A DNA stretch of 64,000 nt from Osmia lignaria lignaria (Eukaryota > Arthropoda > Insecta > Hymenoptera > Megachilidae), in NCBI RefSeq assembly GCF_051020975.1, contig NC_135041.1, positions 11,482,256 to 11,546,255 on the forward strand. The letters are read 5' to 3'. The notes under the pieces are model-generated. The model was given only the letters and a program-made list of their open reading frames with translations. It was not told the DNA's origin and searched no databases. Below, in pieces: positions 35,916-47,518 of this stretch; the stretch's first letter is position 1; each line of letters begins with the position of its first letter. Position numbers and translations under genes: made by a program.

Positions 35916-36162
35916 CACTCACGATCAAATCAGATTTTCCTAGGGAAAGTAGCGATATAAAGAAAGCAGGAATTCTCAAAATCTTGATTTTGACGATATT
36001 AATATTACAAATAATTTAAAAACAAAATAATGTAATTTCTAATAATTATATATTATGAAATTTATAATCCTGAAAGCCGGGAACCCGAGAAAGCCTCCGG
36101 TGGAGGTCGGAAAACCGAGATATCACAACTTTTCCTGTGAAAGCCTGATTTGATCGCAAGTG
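35916..36162. mobile_element. TA-flanked MITE with CACTYRCGATCAAATCAG ends
   Basis: The left end CACTCACGATCAAATCAG and the right end CTGATTTGATCGCAAGTG are inverted repeats, and similarity continues inward (TTTTCCTAGGGAAAGT / ACTTTTCCTGTGAAAG). Each side is flanked by TA (35914-35915, 36163-36164), consistent with Tc1/mariner-type insertion. 247 bases, no coding capacity. Partial relatives lie at 24528-24628 and 34893-34944. Confidence 0.6.
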
Positions 36163-36169
36163 TACTTGT

Positions 36170-37012
36170 ATTCGTCTTACTACGTTACTTTCATATATAA
36201 AAGAATTTGGCAAATATTACGAAAGACATAATAAAAATTTTTTTCCCTTTTTTTTAATTCTGCACGGGGATCGTTATACTGTGCGCCACTTTCAACGATG
36301 CTCGATCATTTTAGCCATTGGTTTTTCGATAGATTTAGAAAATACGGGGTGCCTAATCGCAGCAGTCCTTTTGGAAACTCACTGAGCCGGATTATATGCA
36401 ACTGGCCGCCAACGATCGTTTCAAGGTGAACTGCGTGGAATAAATCTCGAAAATCATGACCGAGACAAATTTATCGATTATCATAATATTTTTTGTTTCC
36501 AAACAAATTGTACTTTCTGATCATTAAAAATAAGTCAGCTATTTAAAGTGTTCAAGTTAGATGTTACGGGCTGTAAAATCAATATTTATAGTCGATAAAA
36601 AAGGCTGTCACTTTCAACTCGATCTTACAGCGTTTTTCACACCGTCAAAGTATCATAAATCGTCGAATGCAATATTTGTTTCTTTCTTCTGAGAATACGA
36701 AAGAGAGACATTCCCTCGACATCAACCGGGTGCTGCTAGGAATAACCATCATGATCGCGGCATATTATTATCTTTGCCATTAAAACATCCCCTTTAGTTA
36801 GCATTTCACCTTGCAGCTGGGACAAAGTGTCGTCGGTGTGTGCTGGAGGGTGTAGCCGAGGCAGAGAACCGATCTTACACGCCACTGCTCGACAAAGTGA
36901 ATCGTCGTCGTGTACGTATTAATATCTAGGGCCCACAGCCGGCACTCTCACCGTGTTCCTTTACCATGGGGTTGCTTCTGACGCTCAACAATCTTCGATG
37001 CTTATACATATG
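36170..37012. other. gene-free stretch, GC-richer at 36.7-37.0 kb
   Basis: Bases 36700-37000 are GC-richer with a run of TCGTCG trinucleotides near 36905. No exon with good splice limits was found. Confidence 0.4.
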
Positions 37013-37110
37013 TACAAGGTGTCCAGTAATATGTCGGACCCACTTCAGAAACTCATTCTGTCCTTGAAGACGACGAAGAAAGTTTATACGAACATGTATC
37101 CTATTTTAAC
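37013..37110 (+). mobile_element. transposon-end-like fragment (TACAAGGTGTCC)
   Basis: TACAAGGTGTCCAGTAATAT resembles ends of insect Tc1/mariner-type elements (TA then a GGTGTCC core). Immediately after it a frame starts ATGTCGGACCCA and stays open for 33 codons, probably part of the element. No second end was found. Recognition rests on motif resemblance only. Confidence 0.3.
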
Positions 37111-39030
37111 TGGTTTACAAAATTTAAGCTAACAGAATCGCTTATCTTTTAAAATTTGATTAAGGTTATTGCAAATCCTAATCTTCCTTATAAGCGATCA
37201 TGATCCATGACACGCAACAGAGCATTCAAGGAACAAAATAATTAGACAATTTATTCGAATTTGTTTCGATTGCATTTAAGAGGACCTCATTGATTATGTT
37301 CCTTTGTAATTTAGATTTACAGAATTATTGAACAAGATTGACATATATTTCGAAAAGATTATTTTATGCGGCTTTCAATGTAAATTAAATTACACTCTAG
37401 TTTATACGCGAGAAACAGTCATCGCTCAAAATATGCAAACCCTTCAATAAATATTTCATAGATATTGATTTCTAATTCATCTTCGAATGTTTGTGTTTGT
37501 TGAAGCTTCTATATTTCCTTCGTTGTTGAAAATATTTGGAATTTTAATTTGCTTTTTCGAAACAAAAAAATTTAATGGAGTGTTTGGTAATAATAGTACA
37601 GTGTTTAATAGCATTATACTGTTCATTGGTTAATCATGGAAAAAGAAGAAAGTATTTTGCGCTAAACATATTTGGCAAAAAGAAAACGAAATATTAGGTA
37701 TACAAAATATTTCTGTACCTTTAGTATTACACCTTCTTAATTACCATTTTAAATTTGTATATTTTTCCGCGCTTCTGTGGATTTGGAAAGTGGCGTGAGA
37801 ATTCGAAAACGATAACGATTATTTCAATAATTGGAATTACCATGATTGTTTAAAAATAAACCTTCTAAATATAAAATGTCACTAATTAATCAATTGAATT
37901 TAGGTTATTGTTATTTCGTAATATGATTTATGTAACGTGTCAATGGTTTCAGTTATCGGGTGATTATTTCTGATAAAATAATTAAAAGTTAGATTGAAAA
38001 TTTCCAACATTCCGTGTCATAATTCATGACGCATTGAGTTGTATACGTTTCGAAGCATTGTTCGAATAATAGTGGCGTTCGCGTGAAATCTTTTTACACT
38101 GGATTCAAACATATGCTACAACTTTCTAACGAGTACGTAATAACTTTCCCTCACGGACATGTATCGACGTAATTTATTTTTATCGTCGCAATAAAGTAAA
38201 GATACCGCTGGTCACGACAATGGAACTGATCAAAATGACACCGTTGCTTTACTGGCGATTAACAATACGTCGTGGCGATTTGAAAATTATTTCCCAGTTC
38301 TTGTTTCTAGGAGATTTATGAAAAGAATATTAGCACCTTTCAATAATGCTGGCTTATCTCAGTGAGAAACCCTTATTACGGATCGGTATATCGATTATAA
38401 GGGAATCCCCTTTTATTACAAGAAGTTCAAGGGGGTAATGAAGGGATTAGTAAAAGCCCACTCAACATTTTGGGAGAATAACAGCAACTGAAGAGCCCAA
38501 GGGAAAAATGATCATGGTCCATATATTCGTATCATCGAATCAATAAAAGACAGAGAAAATTGATAGGAAATAATAGTAATGGTTTTCGTAATTTTGCTTG
38601 TGAAGTTCGAAATCCGTCAGATTGACGAGTTCCGTCAATCTAGTGCTAAAATGACGTTAGATGAAAAATCGGACTATAAAATCAAATGTTACTTCCATCA
38701 AATTTATAAACGCTCTCAGAAACCCATTACAAAGATAAAGATTATTAATTTGTTGATCATGTATAGAGAGGGCATTTTACTTTATGTAATTATAATAGCT
38801 TTTCCCTTAACAATAGAATGAAACTTTAGAAAGGATTTTTGACGTTGAAAACATTATTGATCTCTATGATTACTTCTCATTATATTCCAACCAAATAATT
38901 AGAGAAAGTTTTTAATTATTCATTAAAATAATTGATATTTAATCCTTTAAATATGAGCCTCGTATAATTTAACAGACTCTGAAACATACAATTCAAAAAA
39001 AATTCTTAAACTATTAAAAGACTCGAGATT
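37111..39030. other. gene-free AT-rich stretch
   Basis: No supported gene. A short perfect hairpin, AGATTGACG and CGTCAATCT with a 5-base loop, is at 38619-38641 inside an 80-codon unrecognised frame (38579-38821). Confidence 0.45.
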
Positions 39031-39068
39031 GGGTACCCGAAATTTTCGAGTTCTCGCACACCTTTACT
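39031..39068 (-). mobile_element. GGTGTGCGAG-family terminal fragment
   Basis: The reverse complement reads TAAAGGTGTGCGAGAACTCG then AAAATTTCGGGTACCC, the terminal block of the element at 43448-43675. No other end nearby. Confidence 0.45.
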
Positions 39069-39479
39069 AATAATTGTACAAGAATGTCTGCAGACAGTTG
39101 ACACAATAACATTGACTTCCATTTCTATCTTAAGTCATTTACACGAAACACGACACGCAATTTAACATTCTACTGGTTGTTCGAAACTTCTATAGGACGT
39201 TAGAAGTTTCAATAGCTCGAAATTTCTATACGCGAATGAGGAACGATTCGTGAACCTTGCCAGCTCTGTGTTGTATCTCGGATTCGAAACTAGATTAGAG
39301 CATTGTTCCGAGTTTCATTCATCGGACTAGGCTAGAATGGTTTTAGGGCACACCAGATGGTCGGTTTACCATCCAACTGGAAAACAAGTTCACAAAGTGT
39401 TACATAAACGAGGGGGTGATGATTTAGATGATTTCTATTGGATTTTATAAGAATCTCCCGATAAATTTGAATAATATGT

Positions 39480-40310
39480 AAACTGCATCAATGTATGAAT
39501 TATATGCAAATCGAATCGTGTATGCGAATTGAACGCAATTAGGCATGGAAATTGCAAATAAATTCTGTTAGGAATTGTTCGCGCAAAATTTGCATGCAAA
39601 CGAATTGCAAATTATACGTAAATACGACACTATTTCCATGATTCATCTTATTTTAAGATTTGCATAAAATTACATGAAAACGGTACATAAGTTCGTTTAG
39701 AATTGCACCTGATTTTAATAAAAATTATGAATTCATCGCATGCTCCATGTAGTTGCCACATGGACCATGAGATAATTAATTATGAACTGCGTAAAATAGT
39801 AATAGAAATCGTGCATAAACTCGTTGCAAATTGCACGTAATTGAGATGAAAATTGTATGCGAATTCATCACGAATCCTGTATAATTATGATGTGAATTAT
39901 GAACCGCGAAGCGCGTGCAATCGTAATGGGAATGGCGCACAAACTCAACGTGAATTGCACGTGCCATAAAATGGGTTGAGTAGAAGAAAAATTTTAGATA
40001 AAATTAAACATTAATTTTCATCCAAACGAGGACAAATTTGTGACTGGTAAGCAGAAACAACTGTAAATAGATTTCGACTGTGTTTTCTAATTTACATAAA
40101 GAACTGTTTCTATTCACTCCATGTTACAGTAATTGTTAGGGGTTCTCGAATACCCGAGCCTCGGATTAATTTGAAACAATGAAAAACATAATTATGAAAC
40201 GCACATAATCCTAACGGTAATCGAATTGCTCATCACGAATTCTGATGAAAATTGTATGAAAATTAATCACGAATCCTGTACAATTGCAACGTGGACCAGG
40301 AGTAATCAGT
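39480..40310 (+). repeat. degenerate minisatellite, units about 119 bases
   Basis: Recurring blocks: AATTATGAA(C/A)(T/C)GCG at 39778, 39897 and 40191; GATGAAAATTGTATG at 39846 and 40244; ATCACGAATCCTGTA(T/C)AATT at about 39867 and 40267; ACATGGACCATGA / ACGTGGACCAGGA at 39758 and 40290; and TGCACGT(A/G) after each head. The first two units are 119 bases apart. Bases 39970-40185 interrupt the array. Older, more diverged units extend left to about 39480. One interrupting end-like motif (GGGGTTCTCGAATACCCGAG) lies at 40140. Confidence 0.5.
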
Positions 40311-40660
40311 GGACCCAGTGTGAACGAAGCTTTACAGGCAGTGGCCTCATAAAGGGTGCCGACGCGCGTTGCGCACGCATATCCGATTTTCGCGGGGTTC
40401 CCCGCTTCAGCTGTGTTCCGCTCCGCGCGTCGCGTTCTGTCGCATCGGCCCCTCAGTAGGCCACTGTCATTCCGTCGAGCTGCATCTTGCCCGCGGAGTA
40501 CACTTTCTCCCGCCCACGCGAGATCAAACGCGCGAAACCACACGCGGCAAACGGCCCAATCGAATTTTCTCGCGCGGTTTCCATCCCCGCCTCTGTTTTA
40601 CTGTCCACCCTATTCAACGTAGTCGCACACGTGTGGATCTGACAACGGTACACCCTTGAA
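40311..40660. promoter_or_regulatory. CpG-rich island, promoter candidate
   Basis: A sharply GC-rich and CpG-dense block (many CGCG) in AT-rich surroundings. Open frames exist in several phases on both strands (up to 110 codons), as expected from low stop density, and none is recognisable. No clean TATA/donor pair was found; CATAAAGGG at 40347 is a weak TATA-like site. In AT-rich insect genomes such blocks often mark promoters or first exons; here that is inference. Confidence 0.3.
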
Positions 40661-42949
40661 TCATTTCCACCCTTCTAAACCGGAGGGATGTGTACATTAT
40701 CAGCACCTAATTGGATACTCATCATACATCATTCTTTTTTCTCTATATAAAATAATATTAATTGATTTTCAGACCATGCACGTCATAATCAAAATTAGGA
40801 TCACAAATAATTTTCAATGTTTCATTCTCATTTTAGAAATTTTATACCATTTTTTTGAATATATGAAAGATCGTTCGGAAATTAGAGAAATCAATATAAA
40901 ATTGTTCGGAAATTTCAGTGCTTAATTAAATCTGGGTCATTGTTCATCCAGATCCTCTTTCTTTACTCTTTGATCATGTGCTATAAGCTTTCAATGGCGT
41001 TGATTTTCGAAATTCACGTCGCAGCCGGAACATTTGTGCACGTATTTCATGTTTCTTTCTCTTTGTCATCGTGGATGTATCGAAAGGTCGAACACTGTTC
41101 TGTTTTAATCACGGTTGCTTCAACCGATCTCGCGTGCCTTTTCAAGGGTTGTTGTGTCGAGGTGATCCTCCATTGTCTTTTACGTAGACCCTGTTTCTTC
41201 TCTTCCACGTGCTCAAATTTCATCGTGACGGTAACTCTAACCACCACCCCCGATCGCTGACGACGACTTTACTCCCTCGTGTACCCTACTATAACTTCTG
41301 TATCCGGACAAAACATCCGTCATGACGACGACAGTTTTCTTCTAGTTAACACTTTTTTAATGAGGACGAATTTAACAATTCAGAAACTCGAGAGACTTTC
41401 TTCCGAACTTCAAACGAGTCCGTGGAATCTTCAGAGAAACAGTTGTAATTATCTTTTTTCTCCGGGGTGACACTTCGTATTCCCGCGGTGGCAATTTAAA
41501 GGGAAACTTAACCAGACACGATGGTGGCATATTTCTCTTTTATTCTTTATTTTCTTTCTTAATTAGACAGCGGTGTTTGTTCCGCGTCGAAACCGCTTAA
41601 CAATGCGGAAGCTTTTAATCTGTTTATATTTATCTTCGAGCGTATCAAGTTCACCACCTTTTGTTCCCGCGATCAGAAAAGTTTTCGGTAGAGCAAAGTT
41701 GAACAATAGGAACGAAAAGTAAAAAGGTTGGCTAAACGTACTTTTCCATTAATATCGCGCCCACGTTCCTTTTTCTTTCTCGGGTTACCAAAGCGTCCCG
41801 GATTTTAACGCGCCGGAAGAATTGCAATTTTCGAACGCGACGCTTTCGCGGTAAATTCACCAGGAGATACGATTTTCCTCGTGGAAAATTCGTGCGAGTA
41901 GATCTATTCGGCATCTTTCTCACCCTTCTTCGGCTTTCTTGCTATTCACCGGCTGGGTAAAAGCATTTGAACATTCCTCTTCGTATTTCGTTCCCTCTTT
42001 TCTTTCCGCCTCTTCATGGTTCACTAGGAAATGGACCGTTGTTTAATGGAGCCTTTCGATTTCAACTTTGGTTATTTTTCACGGACCTGCTCCGATTTTT
42101 CTTTATCTTCGTGCTTCCCGATATTAATCGAGAGAAATAATTCATCTGATCAGAGAGTAAAGTTAAGGACGTAACAAACTGGGAGTAGAAGAAACACTTT
42201 CGCTGTTGCTGACTCAACTGTTGCGTAATTAATTTCGTTAAACATTTGTTTATTGTCACCTTATCCTTTCCTGATACGTTAATATGTATTAAGACACGCT
42301 AAAAGATTAATTATAGATACCTGATATTGTTACTTATCGATATTATTAAAATAATTGATACGACTAAGATCTTAAAAAAAATACAAAATCGCAGATTAAT
42401 AGACATTCGAATGATTTTTACGTTCACGTTGCAATTGTGAGGAAAATTAAAGGGAGAAGGAAAGTTTGAAGGCCTGTCAAGGGTGGAAGACGATTCAAGG
42501 GTGTCCATTGTTAACGATGCGAACAGCTTCCTCGCAAAAAATTGCAGATTTTTTTCCCTGTGGAACAAAAGCGTGCATCCTTTCGATTATTCGAATTTTT
42601 CCAATTTAATCAGCCTTACAAAACGCACGGCTTGGACTTAATTCCCTTTTTCAGAGCAGCGATGGCGTTCAATTATCTCCATTCTTCGATACTAATTTCT
42701 TTCTAATTCGTTCATTAAACAGATGTAGCTGCAGATAACCAGCGATTAAGTGTAACAAATTAATCGTAACGAATGCAAATCTTTGCAGATCCATGGATAA
42801 ATAGTTCGTCGACTGCTTCTTCCACTAATTAACACATGATAATTAGCTCGTCATACGGAACTTTGTAACATCTCTATCAACAGATTCGAATAAAAAAATC
42901 CTGGCATTGGACGTGGTAGCAGCAACCTCGGTCGATTAATTTGATTAGA
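40661..42949. other. moderately GC-rich stretch without definable exon
   Basis: Between 40.95 and 42.1 kb the sequence is GC-richer, with open frames on both strands, including a plus-strand frame of about 95 codons from an ATG at 40975 to 41260. None is recognisable or splice-bounded. The position between the CpG island and the TATA box at 42.95 kb suggests 5' regulatory DNA. Confidence 0.35.
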
Positions 42950-42957
42950 TATAAATA
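42950..42957 (+). promoter_or_regulatory. TATA box upstream of the putative micro-gene
   Basis: TATAAATA in a GATTAGA...CCGCAGG context, 33 bases upstream of a plausible start (TCTACAT, A at 42983). From there the transcript would reach the exon 1 ATG after about 275 bases. A polypyrimidine tract ending CATCTACAG at 43042 could instead be an acceptor, which would make 43043-43282 an internal exon. Confidence 0.35.
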
Positions 42958-43257
42958 CCGCAGGATGTGAACCGGCTGATCTACATGATTTTCTGCGCTG
43001 CTTGTCAAAGGTGTCGGCTGCCTCCTTTTTTTCATCTACAGCTTACCTCTTCTCGTCTCTTCTCTACCTCTGGTAAACACGTAAAATTCACTCCTCTTCC
43101 CGAGTCCGTTCGTACGACAGATGCGCACAACGTTTTGGAATAATTCGTGCGAGAACGAGCGAGAGATATCCGTGATCGATCGAAGTTGGAAAGTTTCGTG
43201 ATGCAGTGATCCGAGGAAGATCCCGACACCGTTCACTCTCAGCCGAATCAGAGAGAA

Positions 43258-44194
43258 ATGGACAAGGACAGGGGTACGCAAGGTAAGAGATACCTGCTTA
43301 TGTCATCGATTACCCAAATTTTCTTATATGTATTTAGATATTTTATTATTCAGATACCTTCGAATTTGTGCTCCTTTTTATAATTATATTTATTAATGAA
43401 AGAAATTTTGCCAAATTTTATATAGAGTGCTTTGCCAGTTTATTAATAAAGATGTGCGAGAATCCGAAAATTTCGGACACCTGATACTTGGGTCGGGTTC
43501 ATATTGTTCAGTTCGGTTCGGTTCGAATCAAATCGGATCAAATCGAATTGGTTCGGATCGAATCGGCTAGGATCGGATTGGATTAGATTGGGTTCTCCAT
43601 AGTATTCAACCTGACCCGACCCGAACAATGGAGACTCGACTCGACCTGATATTTTCGAATTCTTGTACACCTTTAATTACTAGCATTCTATGTGTACTTT
43701 TTATAATTTCAAATTTTGTCAAATAAATACAATAGTTTTGAACATTTCACAATGTGTCAACACCGTAATTTATTTAAATTACTTTTCAATTTCTGGTAGC
43801 TATAATAAAATTTTCTCTAAATTTTTTTATAGTAGTATCATAGAAAAAGCGTATTAATACGATAACAGGATAAATTTAAAACTTCAAGCAATGTATAATT
43901 TTTAACGTAATAAGCGTAATTTAGGAAAAATTATGTTCTGCTGAAAGGTTACGAATTTCCGGAAGCTCAATGTTTAATTTCTCTTTGCGTAATAACGTAG
44001 CAGCTCGTCCTAGTTAAATTCTACGTTTCATGTTCCTCGATAAAAATTCTTGTACCGAGGGCAAGCTTTCTTCCATTTCTTTCCCAGACACCATGGAAAC
44101 CTCTGCCAGTTACTTGGTGGCTCTAATTCAGTTAAACGACAGCTCCAGGTTAACCACTGACCCCGAACCCTTGCAGCAAGATCCCTTTAAATAA
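43258..44194 (+). CDS. putative two-exon small protein, unrecognised
   Basis: Exon 1 coding part is 43258-43282: ATG with context GAGAGAAATGG, preceded in frame by a TGA at 43207-43209, encoding MDKDRGTQ and ending CAAG before GTAAGAG, a near-consensus donor. After an 805-base intron, TTTCTTTCCCAG at 44076-44087 is a good acceptor. Joining there completes a codon (G+AC) and stays open to TAA at 44192-44194. The product is 43 residues: acidic and polar ends around a hydrophobic SYLVALIQL core, with no family I recognise. The second exon also has its own ATG (ACACCATGG, strong context) in the same frame. Alternatively GTTAAC at 44149 could act as a weak donor, making this the N-terminus of a longer protein whose further exons I could not find. 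Local G+C is higher than in the flanks over both exons. Short upstream ATGs (42985, 43117 region, 43201) precede it. The splice pair and phase agreement are visible; expression is inference. Confidence 0.3.
43448..43675 (+). mobile_element. GGTGTGCGAG-family element in the putative intron
   Basis: The left end AAAGATGTGCGAGAATCCGA and the right end, as reverse complement, TAAAGGTGTACAAGAATTCG are inverted, both followed by AAAATTTCGG / AAAATATCAGG. Between them lies a degenerate run of TCGGT/ATCGG-type pentamers (about 43506-43590) and a GGGTCGGGTC-type block near the right end. Ends of this style occur in hAT-like elements, but no target duplication is certain. About 228 bases, no coding capacity. 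Confidence 0.5.
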
Positions 44195-44430
44195 GTGCCA
44201 CCTTACTTTAATAAGACGATTTACATTCTCTTTTCTAACATCGGATTTTTCGATTATTATCACGCGTTAAATGATTGACTTTGAAACATGATTTCATCAC
44301 ACAAAAGTAATATAAAAATATACTTATATTATATTTAGTTTAGTTAGTATTATCCATTTCTAATATCTAATTTTTAATCGCATGATAAAACTACTGATAA
44401 AGCGTTTATGTAATTACTTTTATTAAATCT

Positions 44431-44660
44431 TAAGCTTTAAATTAATATACCGTAAGTATTATTTGGACATACTTTTATGTCATCAAATGGTCTGAGAATT
44501 TCTATGGCTTAGAATTGAACTTATTTATTGTAATTGACAACCAGCCATTTTATGTTAAGAATATTAATGAACATAGTAATTTTCATTAAAATTTCAGCTT
44601 TAAATTAATATAATATAATATAAGTATTATTTTACAGTACTTTTATGTCATGAAATGTAA
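44431..44660 (+). repeat. tandem pair of a dispersed repeat (TTTTATGTCATSAAATG)
   Basis: Copy one at 44431-44495 and copy two at 44595-44660 share AGCTTTAAATTAATATA, TAAGTATTATTT and ACTTTTATGTCAT(C/G)AAATG. A third relative is at 50907-50970. The unit is AT-rich and unidentified. Confidence 0.4.
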
Positions 44661-47269
44661 CTTACATTCTCTTCTCATAATTTTACAACAGTTAACCTAC
44701 TTTGTAATTATGTTTCATTTTTTTCAATTCAAATACTGCCATGGCAATGTGTAAAAAATGCTGTACAGTAAATATTCGGCGTTCAATATTATCCTCTGTA
44801 ATATTTGAATAAATGCAATATCATTCGCGAAAGTAAATACAGAACGCAGAACAACGTCAGCTCACAAATTCATTTTTAAAAGGAATTTCGATTTATCCAA
44901 CGCAGTGTATACTAAACTAATTGTATGTTTCTACCTTACGTATTTTTAAACGTATATTTTCACAGACAAATACCTTTATTTCTATTTTATTCGACAAAAT
45001 ACAATCCTTCTGCTCCAGTTGAGAATCGATAAAAATGTTCTTCAACATATTTATGTAGCCGGAAATTTTTGCATTTGTTTAGTTTTCGTGTTTGAATTAT
45101 TGCAAACAACGTAGCTTATACAGATAAGTAGCTTACAAAACTGAGGTACTTGAAACAAGTACGTGTATTTGTGAAAAATTATTGGGACATCCCGGATGTT
45201 TGTATTCGAAACTTAAACAAGAACGCAGACTGTAAATTGCATCAAAAACAAATACTGAGGAACTTAAGAGAAACTTAACAAGAAGATGTGTTAGACCGCA
45301 AGGAAATCAATGGGAGAAACTGAGTGGTAACTAAATAGTCTTAAATTTGTTAAGTTATTTGCTCTCGACCTTCCTTTTGTGTTAATGACTCGTGGATTAG
45401 AGCAATAACAAGCTTACTTCATCAACCAAAGATTTAATAGCCTAAGCTCGATTCATTAGTCGAACAGTTTAACTTACTGCATCCAGACGTTGCAGCTCAT
45501 ACAACGTCGGAAATCAGTTTCCCAATTGAATTACAGCTGCTAGTAACTCAGCTGCTCAAATCGTTAACTCCTCAATAGGAACGTAATCGCATTTCATTGC
45601 GTTAAGATGTTTCAATTTCACCAACAAGAATCTATATTTTCATTTTTCTGATTCTATTGATTTATTTTAAACAATTTTGGTAAACTGAAACTCAAACGTT
45701 TCTTTCATACGTTTGGATGGAAAATAGTTTTGTTTATTTATTTTTAGTGGTTTGAAAAAGTGTCGAAACAATGGTCCTCTGTTTCTCGATTTGTACTCAA
45801 AACTTTTTATAAACTCAAGTTCAAACATTTCTTTCATACAATGGAAATGGAAAATTTAAATAAATCGACGAAATACTCGCGATAAAATTACACAGATAAG
45901 CTAAGTACCCCCGTAAGAGAACCTCGAATCACGAAAACCATTAACCTGTTGGAAAAATCCTGAAGCAGTTGTCGACCAGCATTTCATGCCATTTATTTCC
46001 GGCCAATGCTTGAACGGGGAATTGTACAATCGAGAATGATGATCGTTTTGAAAATTCACAGTACTTTCATTTTAGTTCGAACCGAAGTTGGGCCGCTTTT
46101 ATCCAACTCGAGTTTCATCTCGACCCCTGTTCTCCGGAAGTTCTAACTACTCTACACAAAGGTAGAAGTACCAAAACTTCAGGGACCATGAAGTTTTTGT
46201 TTGGAAAGTAATTTACTGTAATTTTAGTTGAAAACGAGCAACATGATCGCGTATCGTGTTCTAAGAATTGGAATGTTTATTTTTAAAAATAAAAGTCAAA
46301 AAACTTTGTTAACTATAATTTTACTTATACGTAGATTATTAAGTAGATTAAATTTTATTGTGTAGATTACATTTTATTAAATACATTATTAAAAAACTTT
46401 TTTATTAAATCATTTTAAAAACAGGTCATTTTTAGAATTTTATTTTACAATAAAAAACTAAAGGTCATAGAGTAAAATACTCTTGGTACTACATTCAGAT
46501 CTCACTAAAGGTAAAAAATTTTGTTGCTTATTTTATCTTACCCTGCTTGTGTTAGGTGACATCAACTATTCTGAAGGAAGTCTGAAATTTTCAAATAATG
46601 TCAGACTTCCATTAGAAGACTCGACGTCATCTACAAAAAACAGCTGATGTCTATTTATAGTACAAAAAATATTTTATTTTTTGACGTTTAATTTTTTCAG
46701 ATAAAATCCTAAAACTATTCTATTTTTTAAATAAGTTAATAAGGCACTTAGAATCAATGGAATATAAGTGCCAATTCACTTTAAATACCTAATGGTTTTT
46801 TTGTACGTAGATAGTATTAAGTTAGATATTTTTTTCACACAGAAACCAATATCCAATTTGATAAGAAGATTACAGAACTTCAATTTGGAAGTGAAATCAT
46901 TTTAAATTTACACAGAATGAAAATTTATGAAGCATTAAATGACAGTCCTAGAAATTTTGGCTAAACTGCAGAGCTTCTGGGTTAGAACCTTCTCGTCTAT
47001 TTCAATTATTTTCTTTGACGTTTTACACTACCGTTACTGTGGTTTTCTTTGCCGCAGCGAAGTCAAGCTTTTTTATCAAGCATTTTTATCCAACCATTGC
47101 TCTTGCCAAAACGATAAATTTGTCCAGCAGCTAAAAGGGTTGGCTTCTGTTCTTTTTCCGCTCAAAGTACTTTAATGATCAGTTTTTCCCTCGGTTCTAT
47201 TACAGGCTTCCTTCTTCGTCAGTGGGTGCTTATTGCCTTTCATCTTTTACTTTTTTTCGCAGAAATGTA
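44661..47269. other. gene-free AT-rich stretch
   Basis: No supported exon. A good acceptor-like tract (TTTTCTTTGCCGCAG) ends at 47058 and is followed by about 38 open codons to a TAA near 47173, but no donor or start joins it to anything. GTAGATTA-type short repeats occur at 46330-46370. Confidence 0.4.
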
Positions 47270-47516
47270 CAGTGTCGGTCACCATGGGCTTCCCAAGGGG
47301 AACTGGGGATACAAGGGAGGTGGCCCCCAATATATAGAGGGACTTACTTCTAATATTTCTTAGTTCTACACTAAATTTTATATTTAATAGCTAAGAATTA
47401 TATTACTTTTTTCAAAATTACTCTGAATATTAATATCTTCAAAAGTAAGATTTTAAAAATTTCTGCTTTCCCTATATCGTTATTTTCCTTAGGGAAGTCT
47501 ACTTTACTCGATACTG
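47270..47516. mobile_element. mariner-like TA-flanked MITE, two ends visible
   Basis: The left end CAGTGTCGGTCACCATGG, then GCTTCCCAAGGGGAA, and the right end (reverse complement) CAGTATCGAGTAAAGTAG, then ACTTCCCTAAGGAAAA, are inverted repeats. The flanks are TA on both sides (47268-47269, 47517-47518). The interior starts with a GC- and purine-rich segment. 247 bases, no transposase. Relatives are at 5422-5462 and 58515-58720. Confidence 0.55.
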
Positions 47517-47518
47517 TA

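Noticed and set aside
37031..37132. 33-codon frame starting ATGTCGGACCCA as a micro-gene
   Set aside because: It follows directly on a transposon-like TACAAGGTGTCC end and has no promoter or splice signal of its own.
40211..40622. Several arginine-rich frames on both strands in the CpG island
   Set aside because: Overlapping frames in many phases are expected where stop codons are rare; none has a recognisable motif.
46939..47363. Pair of adjacent frames after an acceptor-like tract
   Set aside because: They are out of phase, no donor links them, and the second overlaps the mariner-like element starting at 47270.
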